Source of the DNA: Listeria cossartiae subsp. cayugensis
GTDB lineage: Bacteria > Bacillota > Bacilli > Lactobacillales > Listeriaceae
Length of the DNA: 64,000 nt
NCBI RefSeq assembly: GCF_014229095.1
Contig: NZ_JAARZC010000005.1
Span: 61,103 to 125,102 of the forward strand
Reading direction: 5' to 3'
Positions within the stretch are counted from its first letter, which is position 1, and each line of letters starts with the position of its first letter. This document shows positions 34,927 to 43,322 of this stretch, in pieces. The translations under genes and the position numbers were made by a program. The notes under the pieces are model-generated. The model worked only from the letters and a program-made list of their open reading frames with translations. It ran no database searches and was not told the origin of the DNA.

Positions 34927-37341
34927 TTAACTGTTTTTCTTAGAGATAGAGTAAATTCCTAAGAGAACGAAACATGTACCCATTAATCCGAACAATATAC
35001 TATCTTGTTGATTATCGCCGGTTTTCGGTAATTTTGTTTGTTTTTTGATTGTAGTTACTTTACTTGCTTTTGGTTTGTTTTCATTGATTTTAATAGGTGT
35101 TTTGTTTGTATCTGGTTTTGTATTATTTGGTGTTTTATCCTCTTTTTTAGGATCGTCTTCTTGTTTAGCGTATACAAAGGTGACTGTTTGAGCATCCGTT
35201 GTAAATACACCATTAGCGTTGGCTGGTGTGGCTGTTAGCTTCCAACCACTCAAGTTTTTAGCTGTTGCCGCGTAAGATGTATCTAGTTTACCGTTCAATG
35301 TATCTGGAGTAGCTAATTCGTTGTCATCCGCGTCGACATATTTCACTGTAACAGGAGCGCCATCCGCTTTTTCGTAAACATAAGTGACGGTTTGATTAGT
35401 GTTCGTAAATACGCCATTAGCATTGGCAGGAGTAGTTTTGACTGTCCAACCAGAAAGACTTTTGGCTGTGGATTGGTAAGGAGCGTCGATTTTGCCATTC
35501 AGTGTGTCAGAAGTAGCTAGCTCGTTTCCGTCGCCATCGACATATTTCACAGTAACGGGAGCACCGTCTGCTTTTTCATACACATAAGTGACTGTTTGGT
35601 TAGTGTTTGTAAATACGCCATTAGCGTTGGCAGGAGACGTTTTGATCGTCCAATCAGTGATGCTTTTGGCTGTAGATTGGTAAGGAGCATCGATTTTGCC
35701 GTTCAGTGTGTCAGAAGTAGCTAGTTCGTTGCCATTGCCATCGACATATTTTACAGTAACGGGTGCGCCATCTGCTTTTTCGTATACGTAAGTGACTGTT
35801 TGGTTAGTGTTTGTAAATACGCCATTAGCATTGGTAGGTGTAGTATTAACTGTCCAACCTGCGATACTTTTAGCTGTAGATTGGTAAGGAGCATCGATTT
35901 TGCCGTTCAGTGTGTCAGAAGTAGCTAGTTCGTTGCCATTGCCATCGACATATTTCACGGTAACGGGTGCACCATCCACTTTTTCGTAAACGTAAGTGAC
36001 TGCTGTATCACTATCGCCAAAATGTCCTGAAGGTTGGCCTTCAATTTCTTTTAATGTGTAGTTAGTAATTGTTTTTTCTGTTGTTTGATAATTTTCTCCG
36101 GATTTACCAGAAATTGTTTCACTTGTAGCTAATTCATTGCCATTTTCATCTTTGTAAAATACGTTTACAGATGAATTGGTTTTTTCGGATACCGTAATTG
36201 GTTGTGATACTTTAAGAGAGTAACTAAGCGGTACTCCTTTAGCGGAAGTAGCTGTGAATGTCGCATTGTAAGTCACAGTCTTCGTTCCAATTGGTAAGTT
36301 AGAGAAAGAGACTGTTTTATTATCAGCCGATACTGTTCCACTGTCAGAAATGCTGGAAATAGGCATTTTTTTGCCATCAATATCTAAAGTAGGATTATTT
36401 GAAACAGCTGTCGCACCTTCTTTAATATTAATAGTTGGAAGTGTGATAGTTTGGCTATTAACTTGTAAACCTTTATAATCTCCAACGACATCCATGCCTT
36501 CAAAAAAATCTTTTAACTTACTTAAATCAGTAATGTTATTATTATCAGCGTAAGCAATAGATAATCCTCTTAGTGTATTTAACGAATCAATGGAAGTAAG
36601 GTTGTTATTGTTTAAATAAAGGACTTTAAGTTTTTTCATCGTAGCAATTGGAGCTACATTAGTGAACTTGTTGTAACTTAGATTTAAGTTTGTAATGTGA
36701 TCATTTGCAGTTAATGCTGCTAAATCGCTAATATTATTCCAAGTTACATCTAATTTCTCAAGTGATTTAAGGTTTGCAAATTTTGTGAATTCTTCATTAT
36801 TGATTTGATGATATGCTGGATCTAACCAAGCATACGAGTTATAAGAAAATGATTTTAAGTTTTCTTTTTCAAGTAAGGGAGTGAAATCAGTGATATAATC
36901 CCCGCCTAGTTCTACTTCCTCGAGTGCTGGCATTTCGCCAAGAGCTTTAATGTCATTCAATCCAGTAGTAACACCAACGATTTTTTTCAGATTAGGTAAG
37001 TTTTTAATCTGATTTAAATTAGTGATTTCTGTTTGGTTTGAAAAATATAAATTGGTCATGTTGACTGCTTTTTCGAGTCCAGTTAAATCTCTAATTAACC
37101 CAGTGACAGGATACCCAGGTGAACTATACATATAGGAAATATCCGCTATAGTAATCGTCTCAAGGTTTGCTTCAGTCAATTCTGTTAAGAACGGATTTCC
37201 TACGATATTTTTAAGACCTTCTTTTAAATATGAATCCGGGATATTTACTACATCAGTTGATGCTGCTCGTACATTACTAAAAGGTAAAAATACGGTTGTG
37301 ATTAAAAATAAAGCTAACATTATTTTTATTGCTTTTTGCAT
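34927..37341 (-). CDS. Internalin-like LPXTG surface protein with LRR and MucBP repeats
   Basis: An 804-residue cell-wall protein. Order: signal peptide (1-27, ending VRAAS), cap and about eight 22-residue leucine-rich repeats (about 60-290, e.g. NLNLSYNKFTNVAPIATMKKLK), an Ig-like inter-repeat region (about 300-390), one diverged and four close MucBP repeats (about 395-735; 68 residues each), a Lys/Thr-rich wall-spanning linker, and the sorting signal LPKTG near 771-775, hydrophobic helix and KKNS tail. Sortase A would anchor it to peptidoglycan. Such internalins bind host or mucus ligands; this one matches lmo2396 by position. The MucBP DNA repeats have a 204-bp period and near-identity, so copy number may vary between strains. 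Confidence 0.93.
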   Translation of the reverse strand: MQKAIKIMLALFLITTVFLPFSNVRAASTDVVNIPDSYLKEGLKNIVGNPFLTELTEANLETITIADISYMYSSPGYPVTGLIRDLTGLEKAVNMTNLYFSNQTEITNLNQIKNLPNLKKIVGVTTGLNDIKALGEMPALEEVELGGDYITDFTPLLEKENLKSFSYNSYAWLDPAYHQINNEEFTKFANLKSLEKLDVTWNNISDLAALTANDHITNLNLSYNKFTNVAPIATMKKLKVLYLNNNNLTSIDSLNTLRGLSIAYADNNNITDLSKLKDFFEGMDVVGDYKGLQVNSQTITLPTINIKEGATAVSNNPTLDIDGKKMPISSISDSGTVSADNKTVSFSNLPIGTKTVTYNATFTATSAKGVPLSYSLKVSQPITVSEKTNSSVNVFYKDENGNELATSETISGKSGENYQTTEKTITNYTLKEIEGQPSGHFGDSDTAVTYVYEKVDGAPVTVKYVDGNGNELATSDTLNGKIDAPYQSTAKSIAGWTVNTTPTNANGVFTNTNQTVTYVYEKADGAPVTVKYVDGNGNELATSDTLNGKIDAPYQSTAKSITDWTIKTSPANANGVFTNTNQTVTYVYEKADGAPVTVKYVDGDGNELATSDTLNGKIDAPYQSTAKSLSGWTVKTTPANANGVFTNTNQTVTYVYEKADGAPVTVKYVDADDNELATPDTLNGKLDTSYAATAKNLSGWKLTATPANANGVFTTDAQTVTFVYAKQEDDPKKEDKTPNNTKPDTNKTPIKINENKPKASKVTTIKKQTKLPKTGDNQQDSILFGLMGTCFVLLGIYSISKKNS
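35337..36155 (-). repeat. Four-copy 204-bp tandem repeat (MucBP units) inside the internalin gene
   Basis: The same landmark (CATATTT...GTAAC) recurs at 35337, 35541, 35745 and 35949, exactly 204 bp apart, each encoding a 68-residue MucBP unit beginning VTVKYVDG. The middle copies differ at only a few bases; the outermost N-terminal unit is diverged. Confidence 0.92.
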
Positions 37342-37719
37342 ATGTCTAATTTCCTCCTTTTTTTGAATGTATTCGTAATTAGTTATTCGTTAAAACGGAC
37401 TATTTCAGCAACAAAAATTAGTTGGGAAATGTAGTTTGAAACGAATATACCTCTAAACAAAGTTATAATATCATGTGGGTTCTCGAGAAATCATGGGTTT
37501 TTTAAAAGAAATTTATTGGAAATAGAGTGAAGTTCAAAAATTGGACATATTTGTTTTTTAGGGTTTTTTAGGATGGGAATGTAGGTGGGAGAGAGGGTTT
37601 GGTTTTGATGGGTGGTGTGGAGAGGGGGTTTTTGAATATATATAGCATATAAATTAGTTGTTAGGTTTTAAAATTTTTTGAAAATATTGAAAGGTGAGTT
37701 TTTTGTATGTGTATTTGGG

Positions 37720-38048
37720 ATGTAATTTGCTTTGCTTCGAACGGGCGAATGGGGATGTGGGTTTTCGATAGAGGGTGGATAGAATTTGATGGGGGAGCGC
37801 TGTTTGTTTAGTGGGCGCAGTTTACTGGAAGGATTACATGCTCGCTTTGCTCGCATGCATATTTGGCCTGTAATTCGCTTTGCTTCGAACGGGCGAATGG
37901 GATTGAGGGTTTTCGATAGATGGTGGATGGATTTTACTTGGAAGGCAAGCTGTTTGTTTGGTGGGCGCAGTTTACTGGAAGGATTACATGCTCGCTACGC
38001 TCGCATGTATATTTGGCCTGTAATTCGCTTTGCTTCAAACAGGCCAAA
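37720..38048. repeat. Intergenic tandem repeat of about 150 bp (two full units and a partial)
   Basis: The block TGTAATTCGCTTTGCTTC recurs at 37721 (one change), 37869 and 38019, and the blocks GTGGGCGCAGTTTACTGG and GGATTACATGCTCGCT recur with the same 148-150 bp spacing. Each unit has internal short inverted repeats (CATGC/GCATG, TTCGC/GCGAA, and GGCCTGT/ACAGGCC in the last). Open frames across it (37786-38136 plus, 37668-37856 minus) lack ribosome sites and change with the repeats, so it is treated as non-coding. Confidence 0.85.
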
Positions 38049-38237
38049 CAAAAACACGTTCCTAAGGCTCAGAAAGGAACGTGCTCTTTCAACTGGTAAG
38101 GTTGAAAGACAATCGGGTTGCGCGCCCGATTGTTAAAGGGAGTGTTACTTATATGTTGACCGTGAAATCACGGGTACAACCGATAGATGATTTATTATGT
38201 TAACACACTACTGCTTTAAAGGTTAGCAATGTATTGG
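38044..38237 (-). ncRNA. Candidate small RNA (minus strand) with own promoter and terminator
   Basis: On the minus strand a consensus promoter (TTGACA at 38270-38265, 17-nt spacer, TATAAT at 38247-38242) predicts a start near 38236. The following about 190 nt hold no ORF but four hairpins: CCGTGA/TCACGG (38160-38173), ACAATCGGG/CCCGATTGT (38109-38133), CTTTCAAC/GTTGAAAG (38086-38108) and finally CACGTTCCT/AGGAACGTG (38055-38083), which runs into TTTTTGTTT, an intrinsic terminator. Promoter, structured body and terminator together make a discrete sRNA gene. I cannot match it with a named Listeria RNA. Confidence 0.7.
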
Positions 38238-38241
38238 AAAT

Positions 38242-38270
38242 ATTATAATATATCTGTAAATTTGTGTCAA
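38242..38270 (-). promoter_or_regulatory. Consensus sigma-A promoter of the candidate sRNA
   Basis: TTGACA-N17-TATAAT read on the minus strand, both hexamers perfect. Confidence 0.85.
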
Positions 38271-38376
38271 TTCATATCTTTATAAAAATTCATAAAGTTT
38301 AATAGTTATGCTTCATGAAACAGCTTAGTCGCTTTTTGGGGTGGGTTTTTGTACAATGATAATGAGGTGAAGCGTG

Positions 38377-38703
38377 ATGGTAAATGAAGCGAAATTATAT
38401 GTGTATGGTTCAACGACAATTTGTGCGAGTTGTGTCGGAGCGCCATCCTCGAAGGAAACAGAGGAATGGCTTCGAGCTGCGATTGGTCGGAAGTTTTCTG
38501 GGCAGCCGTTTGTGGTGGAGTATGTCGATATTTTTAATCCGCCGACCGAAACGGCTTTAGCGGATATGGCGAATAAAATTGTCGAGGAAGATTATATGTA
38601 TCCAGTGATTGTGGTCGACGGTGAAATTATCGCGGAAGGCAATCCTCGGTTGAAAGATATTTATCAAGTAATGACCGAACGTGGTTACTTGGCAACAATG
38701 TAA
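38377..38703 (+). CDS. yuzD: YuzD-like protein (DUF1462)
   Basis: A 108-residue thioredoxin-fold-like protein of the YuzD family. It has a CASC motif in YGSTTICASCVGAPSSKET near residues 12-20, and the blocks GRKFSGQPFVVEYVDIFNPP and YPVIVVDGEIIAEGNPRLKDIY, which resemble a glutaredoxin-type layout. Function unknown; a disulfide or Fe-S-related role fits the neighbours (yuzB, oxidoreductases). ATG at 38377 lies 6 nt after GAGGTGA; the GTG one codon earlier at 38374 is also possible. Confidence 0.82.
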   Translation: MVNEAKLYVYGSTTICASCVGAPSSKETEEWLRAAIGRKFSGQPFVVEYVDIFNPPTETALADMANKIVEEDYMYPVIVVDGEIIAEGNPRLKDIYQVMTERGYLATM

Positions 38704-38724
38704 CAGTTTAGGAGGCAATGGGAA

Positions 38725-38958
38725 ATGAATCCGATTGTGGAATTTTGCGTGAATAATTTGGCGAGTGGGGCGGATGCTGCATTTGCGAAATTAGATGCGG
38801 ATGATAATTTAGATGTGATTGAATATGATTGTCTGACATATTGTGATTTATGCGCGACGAGTTTGTTTGCTTTAGTGGACGGGGAAGTGGTTCGCGGGGA
38901 AACGGCGGAAGAATTGGTTGCGAATATATATACATTTTTGGAAGAAAATCCGTTTTAA
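38725..38958 (+). CDS. yuzB: YuzB-like protein (DUF1450)
   Basis: A 77-residue acidic protein with the family's paired cysteines in [22 protein letters not shown] (C-x3-C-x2-C) and an N-terminal [14 protein letters not shown]. The cluster of cysteines suggests metal or Fe-S handling but nothing is established. It follows yuzD by 21 nt behind AGGAGG and shares a transcript with it, ending at the terminator behind it. Confidence 0.85.
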   Translation: MNPIVEFCVNNLASGADAAFAKLDADDNLDVIEYDCLTYCDLCATSLFALVDGEVVRGETAEELVANIYTFLEENPF

Positions 38959-38963
38959 TATAG

Positions 38964-39003
38964 AAAAAAGCGATGAGCCTTCATTTGGGCTCATCGCTTT
39001 TTA
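38964..39003. terminator. Bidirectional terminator behind yuzB
   Basis: AAAAAGCGATGAGCC pairs perfectly with GGGCTCATCGCTTTTT around a 7-nt loop. Confidence 0.93.
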
Positions 39004-39633
39004 TTAGTTAAAAAATTGCTTGATTGGTGTGTCACCGCTTTCGATGGTGTAGGTTTTATAGAAGCTAGTTTTATCAGTTAAAGCTTCACTGATAAAATTG
39101 GCAACATCAGCTCGCGGAATATTTGTTGTAGGTTTTCCAGAAACTTCGGCGATTTTACCAGTAGCTGGGTCATCGGAAAGACCAACTGGGCGGATGATTG
39201 TGTAATCAAGACCGCTTTGTTTCAATGCTTCATCGGCGGTTTGTTTCGCTTTTAAATAATGGACGAGTGATTCGGGGCCGTTTTCTGGGTTGTCGGCGCC
39301 GTACGAACTAACAATGATAAACCGGCGTACACCTTTTTCTTTAGCAGTTTCGATTGCTTTAATGGCTCCGTTTTGGTCAATGTTAATAGTTTCGGAAGCG
39401 GGCGTGTGACCACCAGAGCCAGCTGTGAAAATAACTGCTTCAATTTCATCATAGGCATAGTGGAAATCTTTTTTTAAATCGGCGATAATCGGCTTTGCAC
39501 CAAGTTTTTCAAGCTCGCTTACTTGTTCAGCTTTTCTAACCATCGCTCGGACAAAAAAGCCTTTTTCCATAGCGAGTTTTTCGACTAAAAGACGGCCGAT
39601 TTTGCCATTTGCGCCAATTACGAGTACATTCAT
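39004..39633 (-). CDS. NAD(P)-binding SDR-like protein (YhfK type)
   Basis: A 209-residue atypical short-chain dehydrogenase with the N-terminal dinucleotide loop NVLVIGANGKIGRLL (G-A-N-G-x-I-G), FIIVSSYGAD and LDYTIIRPVGL. It is related to NmrA/YhfK-like NAD(P)-binding proteins, often of regulatory or quinone-reductase-related function; substrate unknown. GGAGGAG lies upstream of the ATG. A sigma-B-type promoter (39670-39694) immediately upstream makes it a general-stress gene; it corresponds to lmo2391 by position. Confidence 0.83.
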   Translation of the reverse strand: MNVLVIGANGKIGRLLVEKLAMEKGFFVRAMVRKAEQVSELEKLGAKPIIADLKKDFHYAYDEIEAVIFTAGSGGHTPASETINIDQNGAIKAIETAKEKGVRRFIIVSSYGADNPENGPESLVHYLKAKQTADEALKQSGLDYTIIRPVGLSDDPATGKIAEVSGKPTTNIPRADVANFISEALTDKTSFYKTYTIESGDTPIKQFFN

Positions 39634-39669
39634 TGCTAATCTCCTCCTAAAAAATATCTACAATGAACT

Positions 39670-39694
39670 TTTCCCGGTGAGTAAAAAATAAAAC
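39670..39694 (-). promoter_or_regulatory. Sigma-B-type promoter of the NAD(P)-binding protein
   Basis: Minus strand: GTTT (39694-39691), 15-nt spacer, GGGAAA (39675-39670). It overlaps the end of the terminator of the upstream gene. Confidence 0.7.
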
Positions 39695-39716
39695 CACAAG
39701 TCGCCTCGTGGTTTCG
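39684..39716 (-). terminator. Terminator of the ferredoxin-NADP reductase gene
   Basis: Minus strand: AAACCAC and GTGGTTT enclose a 10-nt loop and are followed by TATTTTTT. Confidence 0.75.
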
Positions 39717-39720
39717 GTTG

Positions 39721-40716
39721 TTATTCGAATAAAGATGTGGAGTGCATTGGTTGCACGCGTGTTTTTGGATCAATGAAATTCATTGCGTTATTAACGGCTG
39801 TTGGTGCTTCTCCAAAACCAGTAGCAATTAGTTTCACTTTGCCCTCGTAAGTACAAATATCACCTGCACAATAAATTCCTGGGATGCTCGTTTCCATTTT
39901 TGAATTAACGATAATCGAATTGCGCTCTAGCTCTAATCCCCAATTTTTGATGGGACCAAGTGAAGAAACGAAGCCATAGTTAATGATGAAATCGTCAATC
40001 TCTAGCGTTTCGGTAGTATCGCCTTTGACTTCTTGCAACGTAATATGCGTTAATTTATCGCCGTTACCGAGTACTTCGGTTGGGATAAATGGTGTTTTAA
40101 TCGTGATAGATGATTTTTCCAAATTGTTCACGCTATGTTCGTGCGCACGGAACGCATTGCGACGGTGAACGATTGCGACCGAACTTGCCACTTTTTCAAG
40201 CATAAGTGCCCAATCAACTGCAGAATCTCCGCCACCACAAACGGCAACGCGGCGCCCTGAAAAACGACTCAAGTCATTAATGAAATAATGAATGTTTGTT
40301 CCTTCGTATTGCTCTGCTTCTGGAAGGTCAAGACGTCTTGGTTCGAATGCGCCATTTCCAGCAGTAATAATGATTGCTTTACTATAATGTGTATCTTTCT
40401 TCGTGATGATTTCAAATGTGCCATCAACTTGCTTTTCCACGCTTTGGACTGCTTCTTCTAGCGCAATGGTCGGATCAAATGGTTTCATTTGTTGAATCAA
40501 ATTATTAACAAGTTCCTGTGCGCGAACAGAAGGATAGCCTGGAATATCATAAATATATTTCTCAGGATAAAGCGTGGAAAGTTGTCCACCTAATTGCGGT
40601 AAACTTTCTATTATTTTCACACTCGCATTGCGCATTCCGGCATAAAAAGCAGCAAATAGCCCAACCGGTCCACCACCAATGATCGTGATATCATAAATTT
40701 TTGTTTTTTCATCCAA
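39721..40716 (-). CDS. yumC: Ferredoxin-NADP+ reductase, thioredoxin-reductase-like type
   Basis: A 331-residue FAD/NADPH protein: FAD-binding [16 protein letters not shown] near the N-terminus, the NADPH-binding [15 protein letters not shown], and the C-terminal [11 protein letters not shown]. The CxxC redox pair of thioredoxin reductase is missing between them, which marks the YumC-type FNR that supplies or takes electrons from ferredoxin and flavodoxin. The C-terminal tail (HSTSLFE) is typical too. A GGGGGTGAT site precedes the ATG. Confidence 0.92.
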   Translation of the reverse strand: MDEKTKIYDITIIGGGPVGLFAAFYAGMRNASVKIIESLPQLGGQLSTLYPEKYIYDIPGYPSVRAQELVNNLIQQMKPFDPTIALEEAVQSVEKQVDGTFEIITKKDTHYSKAIIITAGNGAFEPRRLDLPEAEQYEGTNIHYFINDLSRFSGRRVAVCGGGDSAVDWALMLEKVASSVAIVHRRNAFRAHEHSVNNLEKSSITIKTPFIPTEVLGNGDKLTHITLQEVKGDTTETLEIDDFIINYGFVSSLGPIKNWGLELERNSIIVNSKMETSIPGIYCAGDICTYEGKVKLIATGFGEAPTAVNNAMNFIDPKTRVQPMHSTSLFE

Positions 40717-40971
40717 AATACATCACCCCCTAGTTCCTAAATTCCCTATGAAATCCCTAAAGTTGCAATAAGCATATTTTAGCATATATTGTTGAAAAAG
40801 AATGTTTACGGGATTGCGGGAATGAAAAAATCAGAAAAATGAACTAGACCAATTAAGCCGCAAATAAAAGATTTTTACGAAAATCAAGCCATCACAGAGC
40901 TTTATTGTGAAAAAAATCGTATACCACTCGAACCATGCTCCAAAGAAGCTTAACCCCTTGAGTTCGCTTCC

Positions 40972-41000
40972 TTGAAAATGAAAGTTAAAAAGTCTATGAT
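40972..41000 (+). promoter_or_regulatory. Promoter of the ndh leader
   Basis: TTGAAA (40972-40977), 17 nt, TATGAT (40995-41000). Start expected near 41007, 160 nt ahead of the NADH dehydrogenase ATG. Confidence 0.6.
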
Positions 41001-41013
41001 ATAGTTTGTAAGC

Positions 41014-41090
41014 AGTGAAATAGGGAATATATTGGTACTTACCATTTTCACTTTTTTTATTGTTTGCAGTAGATTTTTAGCGCAATCTAC
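41014..41090 (+). promoter_or_regulatory. Structured ndh leader with a terminator-like hairpin (possible attenuator)
   Basis: AGTGAAAT (41014-41021) pairs with ATTTTCACT (41044-41052), an inner GGTA/TACC hairpin lies between, and T7 follows (41052-41058): a full intrinsic terminator some 7 nt after the predicted transcription start. A second hairpin, GTAGATT/AATCTAC (41069-41090), follows. The rest of the 450-nt gap (40717-41166) has no ORF. Confidence 0.5.
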
Positions 41091-41165
41091 ATAGGTGCAG
41101 TAAGAAATTCTTAATGCAATTTTTTTTGTGAAGAAAAATATAAGGGAAAGTAGATGTGATAACAG

Positions 41166-42377
41166 ATGAGTAAACCAAAAATTGTCATTCTCGGAGCAGG
41201 ATACGGGGGACTAAAAACATTACGCAAGCTACAACAAAGAAACTTGGAAGCCGAAATCGTTCTAGTGAATAAGAATGACTACCACCACGAAACGACTTGG
41301 TTACATGAAGCAGCAGCTGGAACAATTGAACCAGAAAAATTAATGTATCCATTAGATAAAGTTGTTAACAATACGAAAACGACATTTATCCAAGATACAG
41401 TAGTAAAAATTAATAAAGACGAAAAAACAGTCACACTAGATGCAAATGGCGATATCAGCTATGACTATTTATTAATTGGACTTGGGTCAGAAGCAGAAAC
41501 ATTTGGAATCAGTGGTTTGAAAGAATATGCCTTCACTATTACAAGTGTAGAATCCGTTAAAAAAATCCGTGCGCACATTGAAGCGCAATTTGCTAAATGG
41601 AAAACAGATCCACGCGATGAATTATTAACAATTATCGTTGGTGGCGCTGGCTTTACTGGAATTGAGTTTCTTGGGGAATTAACTAATCGTATTCCAGAAC
41701 TAGTGAAACAATATGATGTACCGCGCGAAAAAGTGCGCATTTACTGCATGGAAGCTGCTCCAAAAGTATTACCACAATTTGATGCGAAACTCGTTGATTA
41801 TGGTGTTGGTGTACTGGAAGATCGCGGCGTAGAATTCCATGTCGGTAAACCAGTCAAAGAAGCTACAGCTGACGGCGTGAAATATGCCGAAAGTGAAAAT
41901 GAAGTTCGTGAAATCAAAGCAGCAACGATTATTTGGGCTGCGGGCGTTCGCGGAAATAGCGTTATCGAAGCGTCTGGTTTTGAAGCTGGCCGTGGTCGTG
42001 TGAAAGTAAACAACAATTTAACCGTTCCAGGCAACGAAGAAATTTTAATTGTTGGTGACTGCTCATTAATCATCAACCCAGCAAACGACCGTCCATTCCC
42101 GCCAACTGCTCAAATCGCAATGCAACAAGCCGATGTGGCTGCAGTGAACTTAGCTAAATTAGTTAACGGCGAAACGGACCTACAAGACTTTGTGTATCAT
42201 GAAAAAGGAACGGTATGCTCTCTAGGCGATAACGATGCAATTGGCGTTGTTTTCGGTAAAAACCTGAAAGGCTATCCAGCTTCCGTTATGAAAAAAGTCA
42301 TTGATGACCGCGCGCTACTACTTATTGGTGGTTCAGGCGTTCTGGCAAGTAAAGGTAAGTTTAAATTTTATAAATAA
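41166..42377 (+). CDS. ndh: Type II NADH:quinone oxidoreductase
   Basis: A 403-residue single-subunit NADH dehydrogenase. N-terminal FAD site KIVILGAGYGGLKTLRKL, NADH site LTIIVGGAGFTGIEFLGEL, the second FAD contact EEILIVGDCSLI, then the quinone-site block FPPTAQIAMQQADVAA and a C-terminal amphipathic membrane anchor. It passes electrons from NADH to menaquinone without proton pumping and is the main respiratory entry in Listeria, which lacks a complete complex I. The Shine-Dalgarno site is weak (AAGTAGATGTGA). The preceding leader is structured (41014-41090). Confidence 0.93.
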   Translation: MSKPKIVILGAGYGGLKTLRKLQQRNLEAEIVLVNKNDYHHETTWLHEAAAGTIEPEKLMYPLDKVVNNTKTTFIQDTVVKINKDEKTVTLDANGDISYDYLLIGLGSEAETFGISGLKEYAFTITSVESVKKIRAHIEAQFAKWKTDPRDELLTIIVGGAGFTGIEFLGELTNRIPELVKQYDVPREKVRIYCMEAAPKVLPQFDAKLVDYGVGVLEDRGVEFHVGKPVKEATADGVKYAESENEVREIKAATIIWAAGVRGNSVIEASGFEAGRGRVKVNNNLTVPGNEEILIVGDCSLIINPANDRPFPPTAQIAMQQADVAAVNLAKLVNGETDLQDFVYHEKGTVCSLGDNDAIGVVFGKNLKGYPASVMKKVIDDRALLLIGGSGVLASKGKFKFYK

Positions 42378-42384
42378 GGTTTCT

Positions 42385-42420
42385 AAAAGCAATATCTGTG
42401 AATGCAGATATTGCTTTTTT
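42385..42420 (+). terminator. Terminator after ndh
   Basis: AAAAGCAATATCTG pairs perfectly with CAGATATTGCTTTT around TGAATG, followed by more T. Confidence 0.92.
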
Positions 42421-42461
42421 GTTATGTTATAATGAAGAAAAACTGAAAGAAGGGTACGTCC

Positions 42462-43283
42462 ATGAAACAACTTTTTGAGATACTTCCTAATGAATGGGCA
42501 GAGAAATTTTCAAATACAATGAAAGAACGTATTGAGTTGAGTTTTACAAATGAAGACTCATTCTCTTTAGTGCAAAGTAAAGCTGGTGGACGTGGCTATT
42601 TGCCGAAAGAACAAGGCTATCCAGTAAATGAAGAAGGCAAGGCACTTTCCTTTTTAGCACAAATAAATTTTGCGGAAATGCCAAAAATGGAACATTATCC
42701 TGAGTCTGGCTTACTCGCTTTTTATGTGAATTATCAGAGTGACTTGTATGGTCTTAATTTTGATAATCAAGCAGAGCAAAATGGTTTCCGTGTATTTTTC
42801 TTTGAGGATTTAGAAAAAGAGAGCATGACTGCGGAAGAGCAAGATGTTTATTTTGAAGGTATTGATAAAACGAACCTTTATACAGTTGTCAAAGGCGAGT
42901 ATAAAATAGTTGGTCGAGTAACGAAAGAACTTTTGATGAATGATATTCTAGAGTTTGAAACGGAATTTGGCAGTGGTTTTTATGACATTATGGGACAAAT
43001 TTTTGGTGATGATGAAGATAAAGCGAATGAGCTATTTGACCTTGCAACATATAGTAGTCAAATTGGCGGTTTTCCATTCTTCACCCAAGAAGATCCGCGA
43101 ATACGTACAGAAAATTCGTATCATGATACATTGCTGTTCCAATTAGATAGCGAGTACAGTGAAGAGCCAGGTTGCGAAATAAATATAATGTGGGGCATGA
43201 GCGGCGTCGGAAACTTCTTTATTAATAAACAGGATTTAATTAATCGGGATTTTTCGAATGTTATTTATAATTGGGATTGTTAA
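42462..43283 (+). CDS. DUF1963 (YwqG) family protein, copy 1
   Basis: A 273-residue cytoplasmic protein of the YwqG/DUF1963 family: SKAGGRGYLPKEQGYP near residues 39-54, LSFLAQINFAEMPKMEHYPESGLLAFYV, the FRVFFFEDL block and a late SQIGGFPFFTQEDPR. The WGMSGVGNFFINKQDL stretch close to the end is also a family mark. No activity is known to me. AAGAAGGG is upstream. It is the first of two adjacent paralogues. Confidence 0.85.
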   Translation: MKQLFEILPNEWAEKFSNTMKERIELSFTNEDSFSLVQSKAGGRGYLPKEQGYPVNEEGKALSFLAQINFAEMPKMEHYPESGLLAFYVNYQSDLYGLNFDNQAEQNGFRVFFFEDLEKESMTAEEQDVYFEGIDKTNLYTVVKGEYKIVGRVTKELLMNDILEFETEFGSGFYDIMGQIFGDDEDKANELFDLATYSSQIGGFPFFTQEDPRIRTENSYHDTLLFQLDSEYSEEPGCEINIMWGMSGVGNFFINKQDLINRDFSNVIYNWDC

Positions 43284-43322
43284 AAAAACATGCTACGTTA
43301 CAAAAAAGAAAGAAGGTTAATC

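Noticed and set aside
37720..38048. CRISPR array
   Set aside because: Repeats are about 150 bp with no short repeat-spacer alternation and no cas genes in the window.
37786..38136. 116-residue plus-strand frame and 62-residue minus-strand frame (37668-37856) across the intergenic repeats
   Set aside because: No ribosome site, low-complexity composition, repeats of the DNA unit rather than of protein domains; the plus-strand frame also runs into the antisense of the sRNA.
41125..41145. Rex-binding site before ndh (TTGTGAA)
   Set aside because: Only one half-site is visible; the complementary TTCACAA arm is missing at the right distance.
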